From contig JAPOXB010000119.1 in the NCBI GenBank assembly GCA_026707335.1, forward strand, positions 1 through 20,960: a stretch of DNA of 20,960 nt, written 5' to 3'. The notes beneath the pieces were generated by a model, which saw only the letters and a program-made list of their open reading frames with translations, did no database searches and was not told where the DNA came from. This DNA comes from Chloroflexota bacterium. Lineage in GTDB: Bacteria; Chloroflexota; Dehalococcoidia; Bin125. Both the position numbers and the translations under genes were made by a program. This document shows, piece by piece, positions 13,138 to 20,960 of the stretch (the first letter of the stretch is position 1; each line of letters opens with the position of its first letter).

Positions 13138-13572
13138 ATGACCATCGACACGGCCTTCCTCGACCGCTGCATCCACACGCTGGACACGGCCTTCGCGCGA
13201 TTGGACGAGCAGACGCCGCCGGCGGAAGGGGGCGGCATTTCGCGCGAGATCGTCCGCGCCGCCTGCGTCAAGGAGTTCGAGTTGGTCTTGGAGCAGTGCG
13301 GCAGCCTGCTGCGGAAGCGGCTCCGGCCCTACTTCGCCAGCAACCAGCAGCCCGACCGGCTGACCTTCAAAGACCTGTTCCGCCATGCCGCGAAGCACGG
13401 TCTGATCTCCGTGGAGGACTGCGAGCGCTGGCTGGCCTACCGCGAGCACCGCAACGAGACCGCGCACCAGTACGGGGCCGACTTCGCCGAGGCGACGCTG
13501 GCGCTGCTGCCGGCGTTCATCGCCGACGCGCGCGCCCTGGCGCGGACGATCGCGGAGGCGCCCGATGACTGA
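13138..13572 (+). CDS. hepT: HEPN-domain toxin of a HepT/MntA-type module (HI0074 family)
   Basis: A 144-residue all-helical HEPN protein of the nucleotidyltransferase-substrate-binding (HI0074) group. The conserved R-x4-H-x-Y motif is at R105-N-E-T-A-H110-Q-Y112, the site of predicted RNase activity and of the tyrosine that MntA-type partners AMPylate in studied systems. Helices preceding it (ISREIVRAACVKEFELVLEQCG, about 34-55) match the family. It overlaps the downstream nucleotidyltransferase by 8 bp, so both are translated together, toxin first. By family it acts as an RNase toxin or stress effector held inactive by its partner. Whether it is a working toxin-antitoxin pair or an older HI0073/HI0074-like complex cannot be decided from sequence. 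Confidence 0.85.
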   Translation: MTIDTAFLDRCIHTLDTAFARLDEQTPPAEGGGISREIVRAACVKEFELVLEQCGSLLRKRLRPYFASNQQPDRLTFKDLFRHAAKHGLISVEDCERWLAYREHRNETAHQYGADFAEATLALLPAFIADARALARTIAEAPDD

Positions 13573-13876
13573 CCGGCTGGACCTGCCCGCCCGCTACCGC
13601 GCCCAGGTCGAGGCGCTGCTGCGCGAGCACGTGCCCACGGCCGAGGTGTGGGCCTACGGCAGCCGCGTGAACGGCGAGAGCCACGCGGCGAGCGACCTGG
13701 ACCTGGTGCTGCGCGGCCCCGACCTGCAACCGCTGGCCGGCCTGGCCGACCTGGCCGCCGCGTTCGAGCGCTCCAACATCCCCATCCTGGTCCAGGCGCA
13801 CGACTGGGCGCGCCTGCCCGAGCGCTTCCACCGGGAGATCGAGCGCGCCTACGTCGTGCTGCTTCCGGGGTCGTAG
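13565..13876 (+). CDS. mntA: MNT-family nucleotidyltransferase antitoxin (MntA/HI0073-like)
   Basis: A 103-residue minimal nucleotidyltransferase. The G-S-x10-D-x-D active-site motif is complete: G32-S33 and D44-L-D46 in YGSRVNGES...SDLDLVL. In the known pairs this enzyme adds AMP to the HEPN partner and blocks its RNase. In many relatives a third acidic residue sits in a VDLVDW-like strand; here the strand reads ILVQAHDW, so Q77 may stand at that place, with D80 the nearest acid. The ATG at 13565 overlaps the end of the HEPN gene. The stop codon is only three bases from the stop of the convergent mutY. Confidence 0.87.
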   Translation: MTDRLDLPARYRAQVEALLREHVPTAEVWAYGSRVNGESHAASDLDLVLRGPDLQPLAGLADLAAAFERSNIPILVQAHDWARLPERFHREIERAYVVLLPGS

Positions 13877-13879
13877 AAC

Positions 13880-14605
13880 TCACCCCTCCAGCCACACGAC
13901 GACCTCCGGCTCCGGCGGCCGGCGCCGCGGCGGGTAGTGGCAGCGGCGCCGCAGCGGGCAGACGCCGCAGCGCGGCTTGCGCGCGACGCAGATCTTCGCG
14001 CCGAAGTCCATCAGCCCCGAATTCAGCTCCCAGCCGCCGCGCTGCAAGTCCCGACCGCGGCTGGGCAGCAGCGCCCCGGCCAGCGCCCACAGGCGCTTGT
14101 CGTGCTGGGCCGGGGTGTCGCCGGGCGGGAGGCAGTCGGCGAACCAGCGGCCCAGCACCCGCGCGACGTTGGTGTCCACGATGGGCGTCGCGCGGCCGTG
14201 GGCGAAGGTCATCACCGCGCCGGCCGTGTAGCGGCCCACGCCGGGCAGCTCCATCAGCTCGGGCACCGAGTCGGGCACGCGGCCCGCGCGATACTCGACC
14301 ACCTCGTCGGCGAGACGCTTGATGTAGCCGCCGCGCGCCTTGTAGCCCAGCGGGTCGGTGATGCGGCGCACGTCGGTCAGGTCGGCCTGGGCGACGTCGT
14401 CGATGCTGGGGTAGGCGGCGACGAACTCCTCGTAGACCTCGGCCACGCGCGGGACCTGCGTCTGCTGGAGCATGATCTCGGAGACAAGGATGCGGTAGGG
14501 GTCGCGGGTGTGCCGCCAGGGCAGGTCGCGGCCGTGCTCGCGGAACCAGGCGCGCAGCCGGCGGCGGTAGTAGCGCAGGCGGACGGGGTCGACTTGGGCG
14601 CGCAT
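13880..14605 (-). CDS. mutY: A/G-specific adenine glycosylase, catalytic domain only
   Basis: A 241-residue HhH-GPD DNA glycosylase that by family removes adenine mispaired with 8-oxoguanine or G. Catalytic E43 is in SEIMLQQTQV, the helix-hairpin-helix is LPGVGRYTAGAV (120-131) with Y126, and D144 lies in VDTNVARV; these three numbers are the same as in Geobacillus stearothermophilus MutY as I remember it. V51 after QQTQ is MutY-like rather than the Ala of the related archaeal G/T glycosylase Mig. The 4Fe-4S cluster ligands are C206, C213, C216 and C222 (C-x6-C-x2-C-x5-C). The protein stops about 20 residues after the cluster, so the C-terminal NUDIX-like 8-oxoG-sensing domain of full MutY (about 350 residues) is missing. 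It is divergent from another DNA glycosylase gene, 101 bp apart. Confidence 0.88.
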   Translation of the reverse strand: MRAQVDPVRLRYYRRRLRAWFREHGRDLPWRHTRDPYRILVSEIMLQQTQVPRVAEVYEEFVAAYPSIDDVAQADLTDVRRITDPLGYKARGGYIKRLADEVVEYRAGRVPDSVPELMELPGVGRYTAGAVMTFAHGRATPIVDTNVARVLGRWFADCLPPGDTPAQHDKRLWALAGALLPSRGRDLQRGGWELNSGLMDFGAKICVARKPRCGVCPLRRRCHYPPRRRPPEPEVVVWLEG

Positions 14606-14615
14606 GGGCTCCGCG

Positions 14616-14621
14616 ATTATC
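14616..14621 (-). promoter_or_regulatory. -10 box (GATAAT) of mutY
   Basis: Read on the minus strand, GATAAT ends 11 bases before the ATG start at 14605, so the transcript would have a leader of only about four bases. Confidence 0.45.
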
Positions 14622-14706
14622 TCCCAAAGATCGGCGGGACCGGCGCGGCCGGCCCGATGCTACGCTCCAGCGCGTCGGCGGGCCGCGCCGGCGTTGGACG
14701 CCCACC

Positions 14707-15345
14707 GTGCCACGACCGCTCCCGCGCCGTTTCTTCCACCGGCCCACGCCCGAGGTCGCGGCCGACCTGCTCGGCTGCGAGGTCTGGCTGCGGCGCGACG
14801 GCGGGCCGCCGCGGCGCGGGCGCATCGTGGAGGTGGAAGCGTATCGCGGCTTCGACGACCGGGCCTGCCACGGCTGGCGGGGCGAGACGCCGCGGCTGCG
14901 CACGCTGTTCGGGCCGGGCGGCCACGCCTTCGTCTACATCACCTACGGCATCCACACGATGCTGAACTTCGTAACGGAGGGGCCGGACTACCCCAGCGGG
15001 GTGCTGATCCGGGCGCTGGAGCCGCTGCGCGGGCTGACGGGTCCGGCGCCGGGGCCGGGCCTGCTGACGCAGGCGCTGGGCGTCACCCGCGCTGACGACG
15101 GCGGCGACCTGCGCGTCGGGCCGGTCCGCGCCATGCCCGGCGGGCTGCGGCCCGGCGAACGCGTCGCGGCCAGCACCCGCGTGGGGGTGGAGTACGCCGG
15201 CCCCGAGTCGGCGGCGCTGCCCTGGCGCTTCTTCATCGCCGGGAGCGCGCACCTGTCGCGCGGCCGGCCGACCGATCCGGCGCGGGCGGCGCGCCTGCTG
15301 GCGCAGGGCAGGGGCCGCGCGGCCGGGCAGCGATCGGCCCGTTAA
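14707..15345 (+). CDS. 3-methyladenine (alkyladenine) DNA glycosylase, Mpg/AAG family
   Basis: A 212-residue base-excision-repair enzyme of the AAG/Mpg family, which flips out and removes alkylated purines. Start is GTG; PRRFFHRPTPEVAADLLGC follows, as usual for the family. The active-site block is IVEVEAY (40-46) with catalytic E44 and Y46, then H55; the spacing equals E125, Y127 and H136 of human AAG. Next come TPRLRTLFGPGGHAFVYITYGIHTMLN (61-87) and the C-terminal GPVRAM and PWRFFIAG blocks. TACGCT at 14661-14666 is a possible -10. It is arranged head to head with mutY, so two DNA-damage glycosylases share this intergenic region. The last ~20 residues are a basic, poorly conserved tail. 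Confidence 0.9.
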   Translation: MPRPLPRRFFHRPTPEVAADLLGCEVWLRRDGGPPRRGRIVEVEAYRGFDDRACHGWRGETPRLRTLFGPGGHAFVYITYGIHTMLNFVTEGPDYPSGVLIRALEPLRGLTGPAPGPGLLTQALGVTRADDGGDLRVGPVRAMPGGLRPGERVAASTRVGVEYAGPESAALPWRFFIAGSAHLSRGRPTDPARAARLLAQGRGRAAGQRSAR

Positions 15346-15370
15346 CCGAACGGGCATCGCGTTAACCGAA
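15340..15370 (+). repeat. Two 11-bp direct repeats, CGTTAACCGAA
   Basis: Identical copies at 15340-15350 and 15360-15370 (20-bp spacing, two helical turns). Each contains the palindrome GTTAAC; the first overlaps the stop codon of the DNA glycosylase. Position in front of the sortase-domain gene suggests a regulator site. Confidence 0.5.
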
Positions 15371-15398
15371 GCAGGGAATTCCGGCCCCGGCCCGCCTG

Positions 15399-15404
15399 TA
15401 GAGT
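15399..15404 (+). promoter_or_regulatory. -10-like box (TAGAGT) before the sortase-domain gene
   Basis: TAGAGT 29 bp behind the second CGTTAACCGAA repeat; expected transcription start is near 15411, 37 bp before the ATG at 15448. Confidence 0.35.
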
Positions 15405-15447
15405 CGCCTCCAGGGGTGATCCGGGCGGGGCCGTCGGGCGCGACGGG

Positions 15448-16755
15448 ATGGGACACGGGGGCGACGACACCGTGCAGGACGTCCGCCACTGGCTCGAGGA
15501 GCATGTCTGGGCCGTGGCCACGGCGGGCCTCGCGGCCATCGTCTTCGGCGTGACCTTCATCGCCGTCTCCACGGCGTCCGACAGCCCGCAGGCCGAACCC
15601 GACCCCGTCGTCATCACCGTCGAGCCGGAGACGCCCGAAGCGGGGGTCGAGCCGGCGACGGAGACGCCGCCCGATGCGGCCGAGGAGCCGCCGGACACGC
15701 CGTCCGACGCGCCCGCCGACGAGCCGGCCCGGCCGCCGTCCGACGAGGCGACGGACGATCCGCCCGCCGCCGGCGAAGAGGATCCCGGCGACCCACCCGC
15801 CGCCGCGCCGGAGCAGCCGTCGCCGGAGGGCGAGGAGGAGCCGGCGGTCGCAGCGCCGATCGAGCCGGAGCCGGAGGAGCCGGCGTCGGAGGGCGAGGAG
15901 GACGCGCGGACGGAGCGCGGCGACGCCGCCCGCGGATCCTCCACGCCGCCCGGCGTCGGTCCCGATTACGAGGGCCCGGGCAGGCCGACGGAGCGTCCCG
16001 AGCCCGGGGACGAGCCCGTCCCCGACGGGGAACGCGAAGAAGATAAGGAGGAGGACCCGGCGAAGCCGGACCCGCCGACGGAACCGGACCTCCCGGAGAC
16101 GCCCGCCCGTCCCGCACAGCCCGAAGAACCGGAGGAGCCCGAAGAGCCCGAGGAGCCGCCGCCCACCCTGCCGGAGTTCGACGAGGAGGCGTTGATCTAC
16201 GGCGGCACGGGTTGGGAGGGGGCGATTCTGGCCGGCCCCGGGATCGTGTGGAGCAGCCGCAGTTCAGCGCGGACGTCGTGGGAGTTGCTGATGCCCGCGG
16301 CGCAGATCAAGGCCAGCCTCGTACGGGTCGGCCTGACCTGGAACCGCGCCATGGGCGCGCCCGACAACCCGCACGTGATCGGCTGGTGGGAGGGCGGCCC
16401 CGAGCCGGGCGAGACCGGCAACGTGCTGCTGGCCGGCCACCGCGACTACACCGACACGAACGGCAACATCGGCGTCGGCGTTTGCTGGCTGCTCGACAGA
16501 ACGACCCTCGGCGACTTCCTCATCATCCGCGACCACGAGGCGCGCGAGCACTACGTCTACACGGTCACCGAGGTGGTGTCGGTGCGCTGGAACGACCCCA
16601 ACGGCGTCAACTACCTGCGCCCGTCGGACAAGGCGATCGCGACGCTCGTGACCTGCGAGGGCGCGTTCGACCGCGACGCGAACAACTACTCGAACCGCCG
16701 CATCGTCGTGGCGGAGATGACCGATATCGTCCCCTTCACCGATGAGGCCGGTTAG
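15448..16755 (+). CDS. Membrane-anchored sortase-domain protein with long acidic linker
   Basis: A 435-residue protein with three parts. Residues 21-40 form a single N-terminal membrane anchor. Residues about 46-242 are a Pro/Glu/Asp/Ala-rich, surely disordered linker ending in a PEEPEEPEEPEEP run. Residues about 245-432 are a sortase transpeptidase domain: GWWEGGPEPGETGNVLLAGH with catalytic H331, ATLVTCEG with C403, and NRRIVVAEM with catalytic Arg (R418). Sortases cut an LPxTG-like signal and join proteins to a cell-surface amine. The triad is complete, so activity is expected. The class (D/E/F-like) cannot be fixed by eye. No LPxTG-bearing substrate gene is in the window. A GTG at 15472 is an alternative start that keeps the anchor. 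Confidence 0.83.
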   Translation: MGHGGDDTVQDVRHWLEEHVWAVATAGLAAIVFGVTFIAVSTASDSPQAEPDPVVITVEPETPEAGVEPATETPPDAAEEPPDTPSDAPADEPARPPSDEATDDPPAAGEEDPGDPPAAAPEQPSPEGEEEPAVAAPIEPEPEEPASEGEEDARTERGDAARGSSTPPGVGPDYEGPGRPTERPEPGDEPVPDGEREEDKEEDPAKPDPPTEPDLPETPARPAQPEEPEEPEEPEEPPPTLPEFDEEALIYGGTGWEGAILAGPGIVWSSRSSARTSWELLMPAAQIKASLVRVGLTWNRAMGAPDNPHVIGWWEGGPEPGETGNVLLAGHRDYTDTNGNIGVGVCWLLDRTTLGDFLIIRDHEAREHYVYTVTEVVSVRWNDPNGVNYLRPSDKAIATLVTCEGAFDRDANNYSNRRIVVAEMTDIVPFTDEAG

Positions 16756-16779
16756 CGCGGCGCCGCCGGCGCCCCGGTG

Positions 16780-17928
16780 CTAGCGCAGCGGCCGGAAGAA
16801 GTCGCGCACGTCCTGCACCAGCAGCTCCGGCTCCTCGAGCGAGGCGAAGTGGCCGCCGCGGTCGAACTCCGTCCAGCGGGCCACGTTGCAGCCCCGCTCC
16901 ACCCAGGAGCGCGGCGGCCGCGCGGCGGCGATCTCCGCGGGAAAGATCGCGAAGCCCAGCGGCGTCTCGATGCGCTCGTTCAAGTTCGATTCCGCATCGT
17001 GCATGCCGGCGTAGTAGCGATGCATGCTGGTGTTGATCGTGCCGGTGAACCAGTAGATCGAGATGTTGGTGAGGATCTCGTCCTTGCTGAAGCGGGTCTC
17101 GATGTCGCCGTGGCAGTCGCTCCAACTGCGCCACTTCTCCACGATCCAGCCCGCGAGGCCGGCGGGGGAATCGGTCAGGCCGTAGGCCAGCGTCTGCGGC
17201 TTGGTGCCCTGGATCCTCTGGTAGCCGGCCTCGGCGCGGTCCCAGGCGCGCGCCCCGGCGAGGTAGGCTTCCTCGGCGGGCGACCGCGGGTCGCGCTCGC
17301 CGGGCGGCGGGGTGACGGCGACCATGTTGAGGTGCGCCCCCACGACCTGCCCCGCGTGGCGATGCGCGATGCGGGCGCTGACCCCGGCGCCCCAGTCGCC
17401 GCCCTGGGCGCCGTAGCGGTCGTAGCCCAGGCGGGCCATCAGATCAGCCCAGAGGTCGGTGGTGTGGTTGACGCCGCCGAAGCCCGGCGTGGTGGGCACC
17501 TGCGAGAAGCCGTAGCCCGGCAGCGAGGGGGCGACGAGGGTGAAGGCGTCGGCCGGGTCGCCGCCGTGGGCGGCAGGGTCGGTCAGCGGGCCGATGATCT
17601 TGCTGGCCTCGAAGATCGAGCCGGGCCAGCCGTGGCTGAACAGCAGCGGCAGCGGGTCGGGCCCCACGCCCTGCTGGTGGACGTAGTGCAGCTCGTACCC
17701 GTCCATGTCGATCGTGAATTGGGGCATCGTGTTCAGCCGGGCCTCCTGCGCGCGCCAGTCGAAGCCGTCGCGCCAGTAGTCGCAGAGCTCGCGCAGGTAG
17801 GCGAGGTTGGTCCCGAAGCCCCAGCCGCTGTCGGCGATCTCGCCCGGCCAGCGGGTGCGGGCGAGCCGCTCGCGCAGGTCGGCGATGGCGTCGTCGGGGA
17901 CGTGGATGCGGTAGGGCTGCGGGGTCAT
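16780..17928 (-). CDS. Epoxide hydrolase (microsomal/EHN type)
   Basis: A 382-residue alpha/beta-hydrolase with the N-terminal epoxide-hydrolase (EHN) region (about 4-110: YRIHVPDDAIADLRERLARTRWP). The oxyanion motif HGWPGS is at 99-104. The nucleophile is Asp178 in GGDWG, as in true epoxide hydrolases. The catalytic His is H360 in RGGHFASLEEP, and tyrosines at 305-306 (SMHRYY) are candidates for epoxide activation. By family it converts epoxides to diols through an aspartyl ester. ACAGGAG before the ATG is a good Shine-Dalgarno. It lies 39 bp behind the NIL-domain gene on the same strand, so it is probably the last gene of the thrC transcript, although a link to threonine synthesis is not evident. 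Confidence 0.9.
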   Translation of the reverse strand: MTPQPYRIHVPDDAIADLRERLARTRWPGEIADSGWGFGTNLAYLRELCDYWRDGFDWRAQEARLNTMPQFTIDMDGYELHYVHQQGVGPDPLPLLFSHGWPGSIFEASKIIGPLTDPAAHGGDPADAFTLVAPSLPGYGFSQVPTTPGFGGVNHTTDLWADLMARLGYDRYGAQGGDWGAGVSARIAHRHAGQVVGAHLNMVAVTPPPGERDPRSPAEEAYLAGARAWDRAEAGYQRIQGTKPQTLAYGLTDSPAGLAGWIVEKWRSWSDCHGDIETRFSKDEILTNISIYWFTGTINTSMHRYYAGMHDAESNLNERIETPLGFAIFPAEIAAARPPRSWVERGCNVARWTEFDRGGHFASLEEPELLVQDVRDFFRPLR

Positions 17929-17967
17929 GCTCGTGCTCCTGTCTGCTTCGTGCGGGGCCGGTCGGCG

Positions 17968-18210
17968 CTAGCCCTCGACGACGTCGCCGCCGACCGGATC
18001 GACGCGCACGCCCTGCGCCTCCATCCAGGCGATGCCGCGCTCGATCTCGTCCGCCTCGCCCTCAACCTCCAGCACGACCCAGCCGAAGCCGGCCTCGACG
18101 TCGGCCATGCGGATGTTGGTGACGAGGGCGAACTCGTGCCCGAGCCGGTAGATGAGGGGCTGCCCCACGCGCTCGCCCTCGAAGGTGAAGCGCACCCGTT
18201 TGCTGGCCAT
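17968..18210 (-). CDS. NIL-domain protein
   Basis: An 80-residue protein that is one NIL domain, the ferredoxin-like (ACT-related) fold first known from the C-terminus of MetN methionine transporters. Recognisable parts are RVRFTFEGERVGQPLIYRL (5-23), FALVTNIRMADVEAGFGWVVLEVEG (27-51) and the final helix EIERGIAWMEAQGVRVDPV (55-73). Such domains bind small ligands, often sulfur amino acids, and act as allosteric sensors. The ATG at 18210 is used because upstream frame would overlap thrC; the gap to the thrC stop is 14 bp. Position suggests it works with threonine synthase, for example as a sensor at the threonine/methionine branch point; this is inference. Confidence 0.75.
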   Translation of the reverse strand: MASKRVRFTFEGERVGQPLIYRLGHEFALVTNIRMADVEAGFGWVVLEVEGEADEIERGIAWMEAQGVRVDPVGGDVVEG

Positions 18211-18224
18211 GCCCGACCGCCCGT

Positions 18225-19457
18225 CTAGCCGCCGGCGGCGGCGAATGCGTCCTCGAAGGAGCGCAGGGAGCCCTCGATCTGGATGGGGCGCGAGACGTCC
18301 CCCTCGACGGCGTCCGTCGTCTTCAGGCCGCCGCCCGTGATGAAGATAACCGTCGCCGCCTCGGGGTCGATACGCCCCTCGGCGAGCCCCTTGCGCAGCG
18401 CCGCCAGCGTGACGCCGCCGGCAGTCTCGGCGAAGACGCCCTCGCACTCGGCCAGCAGCTTCATGGCGGCGACGATCTCCGGGTCCGGCACGGCGACGGC
18501 GCCGCCGCCGCTCTCCTGCATCACCTTGAGCGCGTAGTAGCCGTCGGCCGGGTTGCCGATGGCGAGGCTCTTGGCGATGGTGCGCGGCTTGACGGGGCGG
18601 ATGTTCATCGTGCCGGCCGCGTGGGCCGTCGCGATGGGGGAGCAGCCCTCGGCCTGCGCGCCGTACATGCGCACCGGCGAGTCGTCGATCAGGCCCAGGT
18701 CGGCGAACTCCGAGAGGCCCTTGTAGATCTTCGTGAAGAGCGCGCCGCTGGCCATCGGCACGACGCACTGGTCGGGGTTGCGCCAGCCCAGCTGCTCGGC
18801 CACCTCGTAGCCCAGCGTGCGGCTGCCCTCCGCGTAGTAGGGGCGCACGTTGATGTTGACGAAGGCCCAGTGGCGGGCGTCGGCCAGCTCCGAGCAGAGC
18901 CGGTTGACGTCGTCGTAGGAGCCGTTCACGGCGACGATCGTGGGGTCGTAGATCGCCGAGCCCAGCACCTTGCCGGCCTCCAGGTCGTGGGGGATGAAGA
19001 CGACGGCGCGCATCCCCCCGCGGGCCGCGTGCGCGGCGACCGAGTTGGCCAGGTTGCCGGTCGAGGCGCAGGCCAGCGTCTCGAAGCCGAACTGGCGGGC
19101 GCGGCTGCTGGCCACGGCCACCACCCGGTCCTTGAACGACCAGGTGGGGTTCATCGTGTCGTTCTTGATCCAGAGCTCCCGCATGCCCAACTCGCGGGCC
19201 AGGTTGTCGGCCCGCAGCAGCGGCGTGAAGCCGACCTGCAGGTCGATGCGGTGCTCGGGGTCGACCGGCAGCAGCGCCTCGTAGCGCCAGATGGAACGCG
19301 GCCCGGCGGAGATCGACTCGCGCGTCACGACGCCGCGCATGGCGTCGTAGTCGTAGGAGACCTCCATCGGGCCGAAGCAATAGTCGCAGGCGTTGATCGG
19401 TTCCAGGGGACTGTCGTTGCCGCATTCGCGGCACACGAGGGACGTGGCGTAGCTCAT
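18225..19457 (-). CDS. thrC: Threonine synthase
   Basis: A 410-residue fold-type II PLP enzyme making threonine from O-phosphohomoserine, the last step of threonine synthesis. It belongs to the group with an N-terminal zinc-ribbon-like motif: C9-x2-C12 and C24-x2-C27. The PLP lysine is K109 in NPTWSFKDR, and the phosphate-binding loop is STGNLANS at 132-139. TGGGLK near the C-terminus is the usual pyridine-nitrogen-side block. Length fits the family. It is first of a likely three-gene transcript (thrC, NIL protein, epoxide hydrolase). A 283-bp leader with stable hairpins separates it from the helicase gene upstream, but no threonine-rich leader peptide or T-box was found. Confidence 0.92.
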   Translation of the reverse strand: MSYATSLVCRECGNDSPLEPINACDYCFGPMEVSYDYDAMRGVVTRESISAGPRSIWRYEALLPVDPEHRIDLQVGFTPLLRADNLARELGMRELWIKNDTMNPTWSFKDRVVAVASSRARQFGFETLACASTGNLANSVAAHAARGGMRAVVFIPHDLEAGKVLGSAIYDPTIVAVNGSYDDVNRLCSELADARHWAFVNINVRPYYAEGSRTLGYEVAEQLGWRNPDQCVVPMASGALFTKIYKGLSEFADLGLIDDSPVRMYGAQAEGCSPIATAHAAGTMNIRPVKPRTIAKSLAIGNPADGYYALKVMQESGGGAVAVPDPEIVAAMKLLAECEGVFAETAGGVTLAALRKGLAEGRIDPEAATVIFITGGGLKTTDAVEGDVSRPIQIEGSLRSFEDAFAAAGG

Positions 19458-19740
19458 CGGAGGGCCTCAGCGGTTACCGGTTCAGCATTGCCGAGCGGAT
19501 CGCGACGGGCGCGGCGCCGGCGGCGCGCATCGCTGTCCAGATCGGCGGGGGGACGGACGCCGGCGATCTGCCGGCGGGGGGGAACGTCTAGGAGGGTTCT
19601 TCCCGGCGAGAAGAACCCTCCGGCATCGCCATCGTGAGCCATTGCGGTCGGGCCTGCGGCGGCTGGTGCGGTTGCATAGCCCTGCGATCGTCCCACCAGT
19701 CCGGGAGCCTGTCAATCGGCTGCGGCCCCGACGAACCCGC
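19458..19740 (-). other. Hairpin-rich leader/intergenic region upstream of thrC
   Basis: No gene is seen in these 283 bp. Read toward thrC, it holds the 12-bp hairpin at 19591-19621, then a CGCCGGC/GCCGGCG hairpin (19558-19576) flanked by two near-copies of a CGGC-G6/7-A(A)CG motif (19543-19555 and 19572-19586). It could be the helicase terminator plus a structured thrC leader. Confidence 0.4.
19591..19621 (-). terminator. 12-bp perfect hairpin behind the helicase gene
   Basis: GGAGGGTTCTTC (19591-19602), seven-base loop, GAAGAACCCTCC (19610-19621). No T-run on either side, so it may be a terminator of the helicase gene without a U-tract or part of the thrC leader. Confidence 0.4.

Positions 19741-20960
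<1,220 letters not shown>

Noticed and set aside
19684..19697. T-box-like sequence (GGTGGGACGATCGC on the minus strand) upstream of thrC
   Set aside because: It has an insertion in the TGGNACCGCG core, no specifier stem or AGTA loops, and no matching antiterminator; chance likeness.

Overview
The window is very GC-rich (roughly 70% or more by eye), gene-dense bacterial chromosome. It holds 22 protein genes I can support: 20 complete and two cut by the window edges. I see no insertion sequence, phage gene, CRISPR array, tRNA or rRNA. GC content, TAnnnT-type -10 boxes close to start codons, a c-di-AMP riboswitch, a membrane-anchored sortase domain and a thrC/NIL pair would fit a Gram-positive-like or monoderm high-GC lineage, such as a Dehalococcoidia-like Chloroflexota or a deep-branching actinobacterium. 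No phylogenetic marker is present, so this is inference.

Layout. 1-841: 3' part of a PQQ-type sugar dehydrogenase. 846-2333 (-): a PAP2 phosphatase followed by a GNAT acetyltransferase. 2381-3379 (+): a GIY-YIG-like protein and a small membrane protein. 3466-7269 (+): Zn alcohol dehydrogenase, an acetyl-CoA hydrolase/CoA-transferase homologue and a class III aminotransferase; these could form an omega-amino-acid/hydroxy-acid route. 7323-8975 (+): a secreted or anchored protein of unknown function built from two equal-length repeats. 9179-9619 (+): a stand-alone cyclic-nucleotide-binding domain. 9640-10542 (-): a beta-hydroxyacid dehydrogenase, divergent from an alpha/beta hydrolase (10694-11470).

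11490-12306: a lone HicB-like antitoxin (-), then about 590 bp without a gene. That stretch contains a clear c-di-AMP (ydaO/yuaA) riboswitch, an intrinsic terminator right behind it, a second structured segment and a second strong hairpin. No conventional target gene follows.

12307-15345: a YjeF-N/NAD(P)HX-epimerase-like protein, a HEPN/MNT (HepT-MntA-type) toxin-antitoxin pair, a short MutY (-) and a divergent alkyladenine-type (Mpg/AAG) DNA glycosylase. 15448-16755 (+): a membrane-anchored sortase-domain protein with a ~200-residue acidic Pro/Glu linker. 16780-19457 (-): a likely operon thrC / NIL-domain protein / epoxide hydrolase, preceded by a hairpin-rich leader. 19741-20960 (-): the C-terminal part of a DEAD-box RNA helicase.

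The points most worth a second look are the apparently target-less c-di-AMP riboswitch that may control a non-coding transcript, a CoA-transferase homologue whose catalytic glutamate position is glycine, the tandem-duplicated orphan exported protein, and a pair of 25-bp repeats 41 bp apart in front of the cyclic-nucleotide-binding protein.
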